Source: Pegoplata infirma (lineage: Eukaryota; Arthropoda; Insecta; Diptera; Anthomyiidae). Taken from it: a stretch of 64,000 nt of DNA. The position numbers and the translations under genes were made by a program. The notes under the pieces were generated by a model. It was not told the DNA's origin. It searched no databases and was given only the letters and a program-made list of their open reading frames with translations. The DNA is taken from contig OY992541.1 of assembly GCA_963921195.1 (NCBI GenBank), positions 16,364,012-16,428,011 on the forward strand, given 5' to 3'. Numbering within the stretch: position 1 is the first letter of the stretch; every line of letters begins with the position of its first letter. Positions 54,837-64,000 of the stretch are shown here, in pieces.

Positions 54837-55878
54837 AGAGATGGGCGCGTGAGGGATTTTTGACTCACACTCGCTCACGACAGGAATTTTTGAATCACGC
54901 ACACTCACTCACGAGCATATTTTTTTCTACTCACACTCACTCACTCACTCACTCACAATCACGTGAATAAATTTATAACAACTCACACTCACGTACACTC
55001 ACGCAAGCTTCACTCACACTTACGTTGACTCACACTCACGAAATTCTTACACTCAAAATAATAACTCTGTAAAATACTCTGTAAAATTACTGTAATCTCA
55101 ATTCAACGGATATTTGACAGAGTTTTCTGTCAAAATACTGATTTAAAGAAAATACTTTGTATATTGTTGTGACAAAAACAAAGTTTCCTCTGTTATATTA
55201 CTTTTTACTTTGTAATCTTAACTTTACAGATAATTAACAGAGTTTTCTGCTAAAATACAGATTTAAGCAAATACTTATTTTTTTTATAACCAAAAAAGTT
55301 TTCTGTTTTGAGTAGTTTTTGTTACCAAACATCAAAATTGTATCTGTATATTTTTTTTTTATAAAAAGTTGAAAAAGTAGCAAAAAAAGTTATAATTGTT
55401 TTTTTTTTAGAAATCTTAAAAAAATTTTACAAAATATAATGCATTTAACTAAACGCTGTAAATTTACAGAGTTTTTTCTGTAAATTATTTTTTGCATCAA
55501 ATGCATTTTACAAATTATGTTAATTTACATAGTTTTCTTTGGTGGTTTATTTAACCAATATTTTACTAGAAACTCTGTAAATTAACAGTTTTTTTGTCCA
55601 AATCATTTTACAGAGTTTTAAAGTAAAATTACAGAGTTTTCTCTGTCAAAAAGCTTTCACATTTAACCAATATTTTACTATAAACTCTGTAAATTAACAG
55701 TTTTTTTTGCCAAAATCATTTTACAGAGTATTTTAGTAAAATTACCAAGAAATGTTGTTAGCTGGAAAAGTATGGTGTACTCTGTTAAATTAGCAGAGTT
55801 TTTCTGTAATTTATCAGAGTTATTATTTTGAGTGTATTTATACAAAAAAAAAATTTCAAAAAGTAAAATTTCAAAAAT
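54837..55878 (+). mobile_element. hAT-like CACTCACG element (copy 4), interrupted and truncated
   Basis: TAGAGATGGGCGCGTGAG and CACTCACG arrays to about 55047, then V2 (55050-55834), then TTTATACAAAAAAAAAATTT and AAAATTTCAAAAAT as in 742-790 of copy 1. It is cut at 55879 by X3. The V2 site is restored to TTTATTTATACA-type sequence as in copy 1. Confidence 0.7.
55050..55834. mobile_element. V2: complete TA-target MITE with ACTCTG repeats
   Basis: CACTCAAAATAATAACTCTG to the inverse CAGAGTTATTATTTTGAGTG, TA on both sides, 785 bp. Dozens of ACTCTGTAAA, TTTACAGAGT and GACAGAGTTTTCTGTCAAAA motifs occur. It is the reference copy that proves V1 is split. Confidence 0.9.
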
Positions 55879-56010
55879 CCCAGCAAAACTTAGATTACCA
55901 AATAAGGTGTAAAATAATGTATAGGGTCTCTTATTTTATACATAGCAGCATTGATGATTTTAACAGGCGATGAGACTCAAAGTAATGCATCCTCATTATC
56001 ACAAAGAATA
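55879..56010 (+). mobile_element. X3: left part of an X element
   Basis: CCCAGCAAAACTTAGATTAC then CAAATAAGG at the left end, AACAGGCGATGAGACTCAAA with GTAATGCATCC further in. It is interrupted by V3, after which Z-array sequence rather than X follows. Confidence 0.7.
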
Positions 56011-57678
56011 CACTCAAAATAATAACTCTGTAAAATACTCTGTAAAATGACTGTAATCTCAATTCAACAGATATTTGACAGAGTTTTCTGTCAAAATACA
56101 GATTTAAAGAAAATACTTTGTATTTTGTTGTGACAAAAAAACAAAGTTTCCTCTGTTATATTACTTTTTACTTTGTAATCTTAATTTTACAGTTAATTAA
56201 CAGAGCTTTCTGCTAAAATACAGATCTAAGCAAAATACTTCGTATTTTTTTATAACCAAAAAAGTTTTCTGTTTTGAGTAGTTTTTGTAACCAAACATCA
56301 AAATTTTATCTGTACACTGATAGAAATTTGTACACGACAATAATGAAAATCTACATTAATGTTATGAAAAATAACGTTAAAAAGGAACCTATGTAGGGTT
56401 TCATAGAATTAATGAAATAGGTATCATAAAATGTAATTGCAAGAACAAGTTTCATTAAATTAATGAAAATTGTTCATACAAAATATAAATTGTATTTATG
56501 AAAATTTTGCATTACTTTAATGAAAAAAGTATTTAATTCTAATGAAATACTTTCATTGAATAAATCCTACTTTTTATTTTTGAAATGAAATACTTTCATT
56601 CAATAAATGCTACTTTTATTTTTAAAATGAAATATATTTATAAAATTGTAAAGATGTTTTTATAAAATTAAAAATAATAAAAATGGTTTTCACTTTGTTT
56701 TCTCGCACAAAATTTTACTCCAACCTTAAATTGTAATACGTAATTAAAACCACGAACTAATATAAGACAGCACGAATTTAGTAAATAGAAAAGCAATAAT
56801 TTATTTTTTTTTTTTTTAATTTCATAAAAAAAGTCTGAAAAAATCACAAAATAACCAAGTTAAAAAAACACTTTCACATATTTTTTATTTTATCTATAGA
56901 TTTCACTTAGTTTTCTCTCACAACATTTTACTATAACATTTACTTTTAATACGTAAGTTAAACCACGAAGTAAAACAAAAAAAAATCACGCTGTGATCAG
57001 CTGTTTTTGCGCGCGTAAACTAACAGACTAAACAGACGCGACACGACAGGTGTCAAAAAACAACATTTTGTAAATAAATCTTAATGAAATTTTTTAATGA
57101 ATCTACGAAATCTAATGAATCAAAATTAATTAAAATCTTGCACTATATGTATGAAATTTCATTCAGCATATGAAATATTTCATTGTTGTAATGAAACAAC
57201 GTTAATGAATTCCATTCATTAGCGATATGAAGCGTTTTTCTATCAGTGTATATTTTTTTTTTTGAGAAAAAGTTGAAAAAGTAGCAAAAAAACTTATAAA
57301 ATTTTTTTTTTCAGAAATCTTATAAAAATTTTACAAAATAACATGCATTTAACTCTGTAAATTTACAGAGTTTTTCCTGTAATTTTTTTTTTTGCATCAA
57401 ATATATTAGAAACTCTGTAAATTAACAGTTTTTTTTTTGTCCAAATCATTTTACAGAGTTTTATAGTAAAATTTCAGAGTTTTCTCTGTAAAAAAGCTTT
57501 CATATTTAACCAATATTTTACTATAAACTCTGTAAATTAACAGTTTTTTTCTGTCAAAATCATTTTACACAGTTTTTTAGTAAAATTACCAAGAAATGTT
57601 GTTAGCTGGAAAAGTATGGTGTACTCTGTTTAATTAGCAGAGTTTTTCTCTAATTTAACAGAGTTATTATTTTGAGTG
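56011..57678. mobile_element. V3: TA-target MITE containing a CACTGATAGAAA element
   Basis: The same ends and TA flanks as V2 (the right end is TAACAGAGTTATTATTTTGA then GTG). Without the nested element (56315-57248) it is about 730 bp, in line with V2. Confidence 0.85.
56315..57248. mobile_element. TA-target element with CACTGATAGAAA ends
   Basis: CACTGATAGAAATTTG at the left, the inverse CGTTTTTCTATCAGTG at the right, TA duplicated. AATGAAA, TTCATTAA and ATGAAATACTTTCATT motifs are abundant. 934 bp, no transposase. The host V reads through when it is removed. Confidence 0.85.
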
Positions 57679-57880
57679 TAGAACGGAAGATGTCCCTCCC
57701 AGAAGTTCAATGAAAATTTTTTATGTAAACTCGTCAATAAAAAAAAAACATAGAGCCTATTAGAATATGCACGCAATGCCAATGTCTTCCTGATACCTTG
57801 ATCTACACTGAGTATTCATATGGCTCACTGATAATTCCTAGAACGAAAGATGTCCCTCCCACATCCCACGACTTGGTCGA

Positions 57881-58680
57881 ATCTATGAATACCCTCCACA
57901 ATGCCCTTTTTAAGTGATAGTAAATTTTCTAACTTGAAAAAAAATAATATTTTTGGTTAGAAATATTTTATTTTGTGTAAAAAAACTTTTTTTATTAATT
58001 TTTGAAGAAAAAAAATATTTTACTAATTTTTTTTTTTGAGTGTAAAATTTTTTTTGAGTGTAAAATTTTTTTGAGTGTATTTTTTTTTTTTTGTTTTAGT
58101 GTAAAAAAATTTTTTGTGACAAAAATACCTTGTAAAATATTTTTTTGACTTACAAATGTTTTTAAAACATGTTTAACGGGTTTTCAACACGTGAATTTAA
58201 GGTAAAACTAATCTGAAATTTACGGTTTTGCTAATAACTTTTTAATCACTGGACCGATTTGGCTGAAATTTAAAACGAACAGGACCAGAAGTACGGCAAA
58301 TATATATGCCACACTTCAGCACCCTCAGAATTGCCGTTCGAAAGTTACCGTGTGTTTTATCTCGTAAATTCCAGAAAAACCCTTGCCGAAATTCACTCAT
58401 TTGCTTATAACTTTTGAACCACTGGACCGATTTCGCTGGATTGCAATACCAACCTGACCAGGTAAATTCCTCCGTAAAGTCTTTCAAAAGTTAGCGTGTT
58501 TTCAACAGACAGACAGACAGACAGACGGACGGACGGACGGACATCGCTAGATCGTCTTAAAATCGATCGAGGATCATGAATATATATACTTTATGGGGTC
58601 CTAGACCAATATTTCGAGGTGTTACAAACGGAATGACAAACTTATATATACCCTCTATCACTAGAGTGGAGGGTATAAAA
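57881..58680 (+). mobile_element. TATACCC hairpin element, type D
   Basis: It starts near CGACTTGGTCGAATCTATGA then ATACCCTCC and ends TATATACCCTCTATCACTAG then AGTGGAGGGTATAAAAA. The right half has two related blocks (CACTGGACCGATTT and AACTTT), a GACAGACAGACAGACGGACG run, ACATCGCTAGATCG and ATACTTTATGGGGTC. The minus frame 58242-58487 is antisense to it. Confidence 0.65.
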
Positions 58681-59786
58681 ATATCTACATTTTTTTGTAA
58701 ACTTCTTAATAAAAAAATACCTAGAGCCTATTTGGATATGCACGCAATGTCATTGTCTTCCTGATACCTTATTGAGTATTTATTTGGCTCACTGATAATT
58801 CCTAGAACGAAAGATGTCCCTCCCAGAAGTTCAGTTAAAAAAAAAATAATTTCTTGTTAATTTGTTAATAAAAAAATTCCTAGAGACTATTAGGTTATGC
58901 ACGCAATGTCAATGTCTTCCTAATACCTTATTCTACATTGAGTATACATTTGACTCACTGATAATTCCTAGAACGAAAGATGTCCCTACCAGAAGTTCAA
59001 TGAAAAAAAAAAATCAAAATTTTTTGTAAGCTCGATAATAAAAAAAATACCTAAAGCCTATTTATGCCAATGTCTTCCTGATACCTTAATCTACATTGAG
59101 TATTCACTTGGCTCACTGATAATTCCTAGAACGCCAGATGTCCCTCACAGAAGTTCAGTAAAAAAAAAAAATCAAAATTTTTTTGTAAACTCGTTAATAA
59201 AAAAATACCTAGCGCTTAATAGAGTATGCACGCAATGCCAATGTCTTCCTGATACCTTAATCTACATTGAGTATTCATTTGGCTCACTGATAATTCCTAG
59301 AAGGCAAGATATCCCTCCCAGAAGTGCAGTGAAAAAAAAATCCAAATTGTTCTGTAAACTCGTTAATAAAAAAAATACCTAGAGCCTATTATAATATGCA
59401 CTCAATGCCAATGTCTTCCTGATACCTTAATCTACATTCAGTATTCATTTGGCTCACGGATAATTCCTAGAACGCAAGATGTCCCTCCCAGAAGTTCAGT
59501 GAAAAAAATCCAAATTTTTTTGTAAACTCTTAAAAAAAAATACCTAGAGCCTATTACAATATGCACGCAATACCAATGTCTTGCTGATACAGAAGTTTAG
59601 TGAAAAAAAATCCATTTTTTTTTTGTAAACTCGTTAATAAAAAAATACCTAGAGCCTATTAGAATATGCATCAATGCCAATGTCTTCCTGATACCTTAAT
59701 CTACATTCAGTATTCATTTGGCTCACTGATAATTTCTAGAACGCATGATGTCCCTCCCAGAAGTTCAGTTAAAAAAAAAAAACATT

Positions 59787-60378
59787 TTTATACCCTCCAC
59801 TTAGTGATAGAGGGTATATATAAGTTTGTCATTTCGTTTGTAACTCATCGAAATATCGGTCTGGGACCCCATAAAGTATTTATATTCATGATGCCCGATC
59901 GATTTTAAGACATTCTAGCGATGTCCGTCTGTCTGTCTGTCTTTGGAAAATGCTCTCGCGAACAAAATATTGCACAGAGATAACTGAAACTTATCATATA
60001 TATTGGAAGTTCCTCCGAAAAGTTTGGTATTGCATTTGAACCGGTTCAGCGGTTCAAAAGTTATGAACGCAAATGTAAGCACACCTCAAAAATTTCAGTA
60101 CATTCAATATAACCTAAAAATACAAAATGCTTTAATTCGGCTTCTGGTTGACATATGTGAACATAATTGAACAACAAACGGTATTTAAACAAGTACGAAC
60201 ATATTTTTTGACAAAAAAAGAAAAAAATCGAGGATTTTTTTTTTTAACAAAATTTTTTTTTCGCGGATTTTTTTTTAAGTAATTTCCTTTTAAATAAAGT
60301 TTTTTGCAATAATATTTTTGAAATTGTGGAGGGTATTACTACATTCGGCAAGGCCGAATTTAACTCTTTTACTTGTTT
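59787..60378 (-). mobile_element. TATACCC hairpin element, type B (intact copy 2)
   Basis: TATACCCTCCACTTAGTGAT at the left, then ATCGGTCTGGGACCCCATAA, a GTCCGTCTGTCTGTCTGTC run and GGTTCAGCGGTTCAAAAGTT. The right end is GGAGGGTATTACTACATTCG, the hairpin ATTCGGCAAGGCCGAAT, then CTTTTACTTG. It is the empty-site reference for the Transib-like insertion in copy 1. Confidence 0.8.
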
Positions 60379-60401
60379 TTTTCTACACTCGTTAATAAAA
60401 A

Positions 60402-61233
60402 ACAAGTAAGAATATTATAGTCGGTCACGACCGATCATATAATACCCTACACCAGATTTTCCCGGAAAATGGGGCCCAAGTTCAAACATTGACTGATTAG
60501 ATCTATATTTTGTCAAATCTTTAATAACTGTAAAAAGCACTCACAAATCAAATTTGAGTGGAATAGGCTTCTTTTTTCTGACAATAAACCGCTTTAACTG
60601 AATATCGGGCGAAATTTTTCACATGGGACCTAAGTCCAAAAATGGTCCGATGATAATCAGATTTGATAAGGTTATTAAAGAACGCGTTTAACATAAACAA
60701 ACAGAATTTTAATTAAATATTTTCTATTTTCATGAAATTTGAGAGATTTATGTAAAAATCGGGAAGGTGGTTTGTATGGGGGCTACGAGAAGACCTGGTC
60801 CGATTTCTTTAAAATTCGGAATGGTGATTTGTGTGGATAAAGCATGATTACCTGCCAAATTTCGAAAATATACCTATTAAAATGCGGCTATTAGAGTAGT
60901 TTGAGCCAAAACTAAAGAGGACCTTTGTATGGGGGCTACGTCTAAATATGGACCGATTTTTTCCAATTTCAATAGGCTTCGTCCTTGGGCCAAAAGAGGC
61001 TTAAGTTTCAAATTTCAAGTCAATTGATTAAAAATTGCGACCTGTATCGTGTTTACACCGTTTACATGGACAGACAGACGGACGGACGGACGGACATCGC
61101 TAAATCGACTCAAAAAGTGATTCCAACTCGATCGGTATACTTAAAAGTGGGTCTAGGACCAATATTTCGGGTAGTTACAAACATCAGCACAAACTCATTA
61201 TACCCTGTACCACAGTGTGGTGTAGGGTATAAA
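60402..61233 (+). mobile_element. TATACCC hairpin element, type C (copy 1)
   Basis: ACAAGTAAGAATATTATAG, the hairpin TCGGTCACGACCGA, ATAATACCCTACACC, interior phrases such as TGTATGGGGGCTACGAGAAG, a GACAGACGGACGGACGG run, ACATCGCTAAATCGACTC, and the end ACCACAGTGTGGTGTAGGGT then ATAAA. It is inserted in a Z unit between AATAAAAA and TACCTAGAG. Confidence 0.8.
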
Positions 61234-61568
61234 TACCTAGAGCCTATTAGGATATGCACGCAATGGAATTGTCTTCCTGATACTTTAATCTACATTCAGT
61301 ATTCATTTGGTTCACAGATAATTCTTAGAACGAAATATGTCCCTCCCAGAAGTTCAGTGAAAAAAAATCCAAATTTTTTTGTAAACTCGTTAATAAAAAA
61401 ATACCTGGAGCCTATTATAATATGCACGCAACGCCATTGTCTTCCTGATACCTTAATCTACATCGGGTATTCATTTGGCTCACTGGTAATTCTTAGTACG
61501 AAGGATGTCCCTCCCAGAAGTTCAATAAAAAAAAAATTTCAAAATGCCATTGTCTTCCTGATACCTTA

Positions 61569-61686
61569 CCCCCAGTTTCTGCAATACGAACGCCATTCTT
61601 CTGCGACAAATTTGCATGTATTTTGTTTTTGTTACAGTAACAAAATACACACAAATTCGTCACGAACGAATGACGGAAACTGGGGG
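61569..61686. mobile_element. 118-bp PIF/Harbinger-like MITE
   Basis: CCCCCAGTTTCTGCAATACG at the left and the inverse GACGGAAACTGGGGG at the right, TTA on both sides (61566-61568 and 61687-61689). Other Z units show the uninterrupted GATACCTTAATCTAC. The interior folds through GTATTTTGTTTTTGTTAC against GTAACAAAATAC. TTA duplication and size fit Tourist-type MITEs. Confidence 0.8.
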
Positions 61687-61793
61687 TTAATCTACATTGA
61701 GTATTCATTTGGCTCACTGATAATTCCTAGAACGGATGCAGTCCTCCCAAGAATTTCAATACACAGTAATGAGATGTCCAAAAAAACACATAT

Positions 61794-62083
61794 TAGCCCT
61801 GTTTTCGCATAACCGTAAACATGTTAACATTAACCGATTAACCGAAAACGCATCCACGTTTAACAAAATTTACTGGCATCACTTCTGTGAAAAAGGTTTG
61901 TGTATTTGCTATTAACAAAGAAAAAGGTTTGTGTCTTTGACATTTCAATAAAAATATGAACTTGGCATCACTTTTTATCGACGCTTCATTTTAACGCCGA
62001 TAATTATACAAGTTAAAAATAAGCGTGGATAATTTAAAATTTGTATGGGTAAGCGTATATACGTTTATGCGAAAACAGGACTA
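61794..62083. mobile_element. MITE with TAGNCCTGTTTTCGCATAA ends
   Basis: TAGCCCTGTTTTCGCATAAC at the left, the inverse TTATGCGAAAACAGGACTA at the right. Subterminal AACCGATTAACCG at the left and TACGTTTATGCG at the right. No clear duplication, so class unassigned. Confidence 0.65.
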
Positions 62084-62589
62084 TTGTTTAATATTTTCTT
62101 TATTTACTAATGAAAAAGCTTACTATTAGGTATCAAAATGATTCTTAAGGTAAATCCAATACAATCCAAAAAGGTTCGAAAGCATCTGGGTTCATCTGGT
62201 AGCTTTCCAAGATCAGTTTTTTCTAGTTCCAAAGCAGCTGTCAAATAGTTTGTGTCTACGGCATTGTCATGGCAAAAATTCGTGGCTATTTTTCGTGGCT
62301 AACCGAGCCCACTTTAAAATGTACATTTCCAGAACAAATATTAAAAGTGCTGCCAACTATATTAGTTTTTGCTCGAATAACGCGGTCTTAAAGATTTTTA
62401 GCAATTTTTTGCGATTTTTTTCTGGGGAAAAAGTTTCACTAATTTTTTTTTGTTTTGTTTTATTGTATTTCAGGATTTTCAACTTTTATTTTTTGATTTT
62501 TTATGTTTTAATTACTTGTTTATCTGTAATAAAACTGTTTTTAACTAAAAGTTGGTCAAATTTGTTTTTTTGATTCATATTAATAATGC
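62084..62589. other. AT-rich DNA, no supported gene
   Basis: Contains the AATTCGTGGCTATTTTTCGT repeat also seen at 54424. The plus frame at 62250-62573 is hydrophobic, AT-rich and lacks any recognisable motif. Confidence 0.4.
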
Positions 62590-62660
62590 AAATTTCCCGG
62601 GAAATAAATTATTTTTCCCCCGTTTTCCGGGAAATTTAAAAGTCCGGGAATTCCCAAACA
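62590..62660. mobile_element. Fragment of the CCCGGGAATT hAT-like family
   Basis: TTTCCCGGGAAATAAATT, TTTTCCGGGAAATTTAAAAG and TCCGGGAATTCCC resemble the subterminal zones of 41814-43252. The ends are missing. Confidence 0.5.
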
Positions 62661-63165
62661 GTAGTTACGACACATTGCACTTGGGCTGAATTTTCAATTT
62701 TGGCGGCAAAAAGTCAATTTTTCAAGTATAGATTTTTAAAAATTTTTTGATTGTGTTCAATTCCAAATATATTGGTAAGAAAAAATTAAAAAAAGTGATG
62801 ATAGTTGGCAACACTGTCTATGTGTAAACAGCTGCTAATGTATACAGTTTTTATAACAAGTGTTGCAAGTTGTGAAGCAACCAAATTTTAATAAATCTAT
62901 AAATATTTTTTTTAAATATATTTTGGCTAAAAAAAATGTTGTGAATATGAATTTTAATACTCAAGGTGAGTATTTTTACGAATTCTTAACATATTTGGAA
63001 AAAAAAATTATTTCGTAGTTATTTTGGAGTTTTTTTAGGGGTAATTTTTTGTGAAATTGTGAATAGTTATATCGTCTTTCGTGGAGTATAACTTAAAATG
63101 TTAACAATTGTTAAAACATTTTTATACATGTAAATCTTCGTAGAAAGCTCAGGTTTTATTGTATA
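62661..63165. other. AT-rich DNA with a lone hAT-like GTTGGCAACACTG end
   Basis: AGTTGGCAACACTGTC at about 62804 is the inverse of a CAGTGTTGCCAAC terminus. No partner end was found. Otherwise unremarkable. Confidence 0.4.
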
Positions 63166-63183
63166 TTAGGTTAGGTTAGGTTA
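63166..63183. repeat. Short TTAGG run at the retrotransposon 3' tail
   Basis: TTAGGTTAGGTTAGGTTA, three and a half units of the arthropod telomere repeat. On the minus strand it reads as a CCTAA run just beyond the 3' untranslated region of the retrotransposon, so it is more likely a 3' tail repeat than a telomere remnant. Confidence 0.75.
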
Positions 63184-63240
63184 AGAGGTTGACGTAATGT
63201 CCACAAGACCAGTTCCTGATCCAAAGTGATACCTCGAAAA

Positions 63241-63256
63241 GGGGGGGGGGGGGGGG
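63241..63256. repeat. 16-nt poly-G run
   Basis: An uninterrupted G tract in the retrotransposon 3' untranslated region (C on the element's sense strand). Length may be unstable or affected by sequencing. Confidence 0.9.
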
Positions 63257-63325
63257 TTGGTTTTTGTTGTTGGCTGCTTTACATATTAATCATAATTCAC
63301 TACTGCCTTCCTGTCAAATGATGAT

Positions 63326-64000
63326 TTATGTCTCCTCATATGTCTCATCGAGTTTACTTAGCCTAATATATTTAAGCATCTTCCATGGGTTGACATCTCT
63401 AAGTTCCTCCAGTTCCTGAAAGAAATAAAAGCCAAAAGAATTAAAACGAGTGCGAGATAGTGCAGGGCACTGACAAAGATAATGGAATGAATCTTCCACT
63501 ATCTCTTCGTCCCCACACCATCTGCACAAGTCATCTCTTATCAATTTTAACTTTTTCAAATAAGCTTGAAAAGCCAGTATGGCCTGTAATTAAACCTACA
63601 TACTTCCTGAGGTCTGATTTTTCCATATAAAGTAGTGTTTTCTGGATACTTTTTCCACCGCGAGTCCACAAGGCCTTCGTTTGGATACAGTCCTGGCTGC
63701 TTTTCCATTTCAAATCTTCCTGTCGTTCAAATGTTCTCCGTATTTCGAAATAAATCGCATCCAGGCCCGAATGCACGTCGGTCGTGATTGAACTTAATGG
63801 TAAAACTGCTGCCATACGAGCTAACTCGTCAGCTTTCTCGTTTCCTGGAATATTCTGATGACCTGGAACCCAGCACAGTCTTAAATAGTGTTGTTCGATG
63901 AGAACCATAAGCTCTTGGCGACAACGGCTGACAACCTTTGATCGAATATTCCTGTTATATAGTGCCTTTAAAGCCGCCTGACTATCAATGTAAAAAGTGA
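63326..64000 (-). pseudogene. LINE ORF2 C-terminus: RNase H domain and Cys/His knuckle, frameshifted
   Basis: Read on the minus strand from the window edge, the frame is open and shows IDSQAALKAL, carrying an RNase H catalytic Asp. About 40 residues later comes CWVPGHQNIPGNEKADELAR, the His loop and last catalytic Asp of the domain. RNase H removes RNA from the RNA-DNA hybrid during retrotransposition. Some 80 residues on, a second frame (from 63559) holds a C-x2-C-x10-H-x2-C-x-C motif in CRWCGDEEIVEDSFHYLC, then ends in a stop at 63326. One extra base in the A run at about 63568-63573 (TTTT on the coding strand) separates the two frames, so this copy is probably inactive. The 5' part is outside the window. 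Confidence 0.85.

Larger units (their letters stand above)
57681..61740 (+). repeat. Z tandem array, right (about 10 units, interrupted)
   Basis: Inverse of the left Z array: CTCGTTAATAAAAAAATACC, TAGAGCCTATTAGAATATGC, CAATGTCTTCCTGATACCTT, GGCTCACTGATAATTCCTAG and ATGTCCCTCCCAGAAGTTCA. The ATAATTC landmark recurs at about 57830, 58793, 58961, 59116, 59284, 59461, 59723, 61316, 61474 and 61712. Insertions occupy about 57881-58680, 59787-60378, 60402-61233 and 61569-61686. The 275-residue frame at 60985-61812 joins a type C end to array units and is not a gene. Confidence 0.85.
63184..64000 (-). mobile_element. Non-LTR retrotransposon (I/LOA-like group), 3' end
   Basis: The 3' part of the second ORF (63326-64000), a 3' untranslated region of about 140 bp with a 16-nt G/C homopolymer (63241-63256), and a CCTAA-type tail. 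RNase H plus a C-terminal Cys/His knuckle after a reverse transcriptase is known from I, LOA and related LINE clades. The reverse transcriptase would lie beyond the right edge. No target duplication can be judged because only one end is in view. Confidence 0.8.

Noticed and set aside
60985..61812. Longest open frame of the window (275 codons, plus strand)
   Set aside because: It joins the right end of a type C hairpin element to several Z tandem units. The peptide repeats phrases such as LPDTLIYIQYSFGSL because the DNA is tandemly repeated. No domain is recognisable.
62250..62573. Plus-strand frame of 107 codons with hydrophobic segments
   Set aside because: AT-rich DNA gives Phe/Ile/Leu-rich peptides by chance, there is no conserved motif, and part of it is a repeat also present at 54424.
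63166..63183. Interstitial telomere
   Set aside because: Only three and a half TTAGG units, positioned exactly at the 3' tail of a LINE.

Overview
This window is non-genic, strongly AT-rich eukaryotic DNA built almost entirely from nested transposable elements. I see no host protein gene, rRNA or intact tRNA. The only convincing coding sequence is the 3' end of a non-LTR retrotransposon (RNase H domain plus a Cys/His knuckle) on the minus strand at 63326-64000, with a frameshift. The repeat families suggest an insect, probably a fly with a large repeat-rich genome: GACGGACGG/TATACCC hairpin repeats, insect-type Helitrons with CTAG 3' ends, pogo-like TATAACGA elements, many hAT-like elements with 8-bp duplications, and intron-like segments of about 50-70 bp. 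The fly assignment is inference from general familiarity with such families, not from a gene.

Layout. 1-17.8 kb: a mosaic of hAT-like elements (537-1126, 5044-5233, 7351-8962, 9245-10714), CCG-rich hAT-like ends (2547, 6670, 14708), foldback elements (3519-4350, 9040-11350, 12243-14271), a pogo-like MITE (4419-4898) and fragments of a TA-target element with intron-like segments, here called U. 17.8-31.1 kb: one nested stack. A TA-flanked MITE (V1) was split by a Helitron, which holds a foldback (F), which holds a TATACCC hairpin element (B), which holds a Transib-like element, which holds a hAT-like element. Most of these boundaries can be placed to the base from target duplications or from an unsplit copy elsewhere in the window.

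31.2-53.4 kb: probably a second stack. A foldback (arms from 32391 and to 53430) appears to contain a TA-target element X2 that received many later insertions: hAT-like Y1, a 9-bp-duplication element, the CCCAGGCAG element, U' with U inside it, and the CCCGGG-rich hAT. Two Helitrons lie head to tail in the right arm (43595-44535 and 44536-53286). The second carries a 4.5-kb TA-target element and hAT-like Y2, which itself carries a near-perfect 349-bp palindrome.

53.4-61.8 kb: two tandem arrays of the same unit of about 160-175 bp (Z) in opposite orientation, separated and interrupted by X3, V2, V3, a CACTGATAGAAA element, several TATACCC hairpin elements and a 118-bp Harbinger-like MITE. 61.8-64 kb: a small MITE, AT-rich DNA, a short TTAGG run and the retrotransposon 3' end. 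Every DNA element found here looks non-autonomous, with no transposase or Rep/Hel reading frame of useful length.
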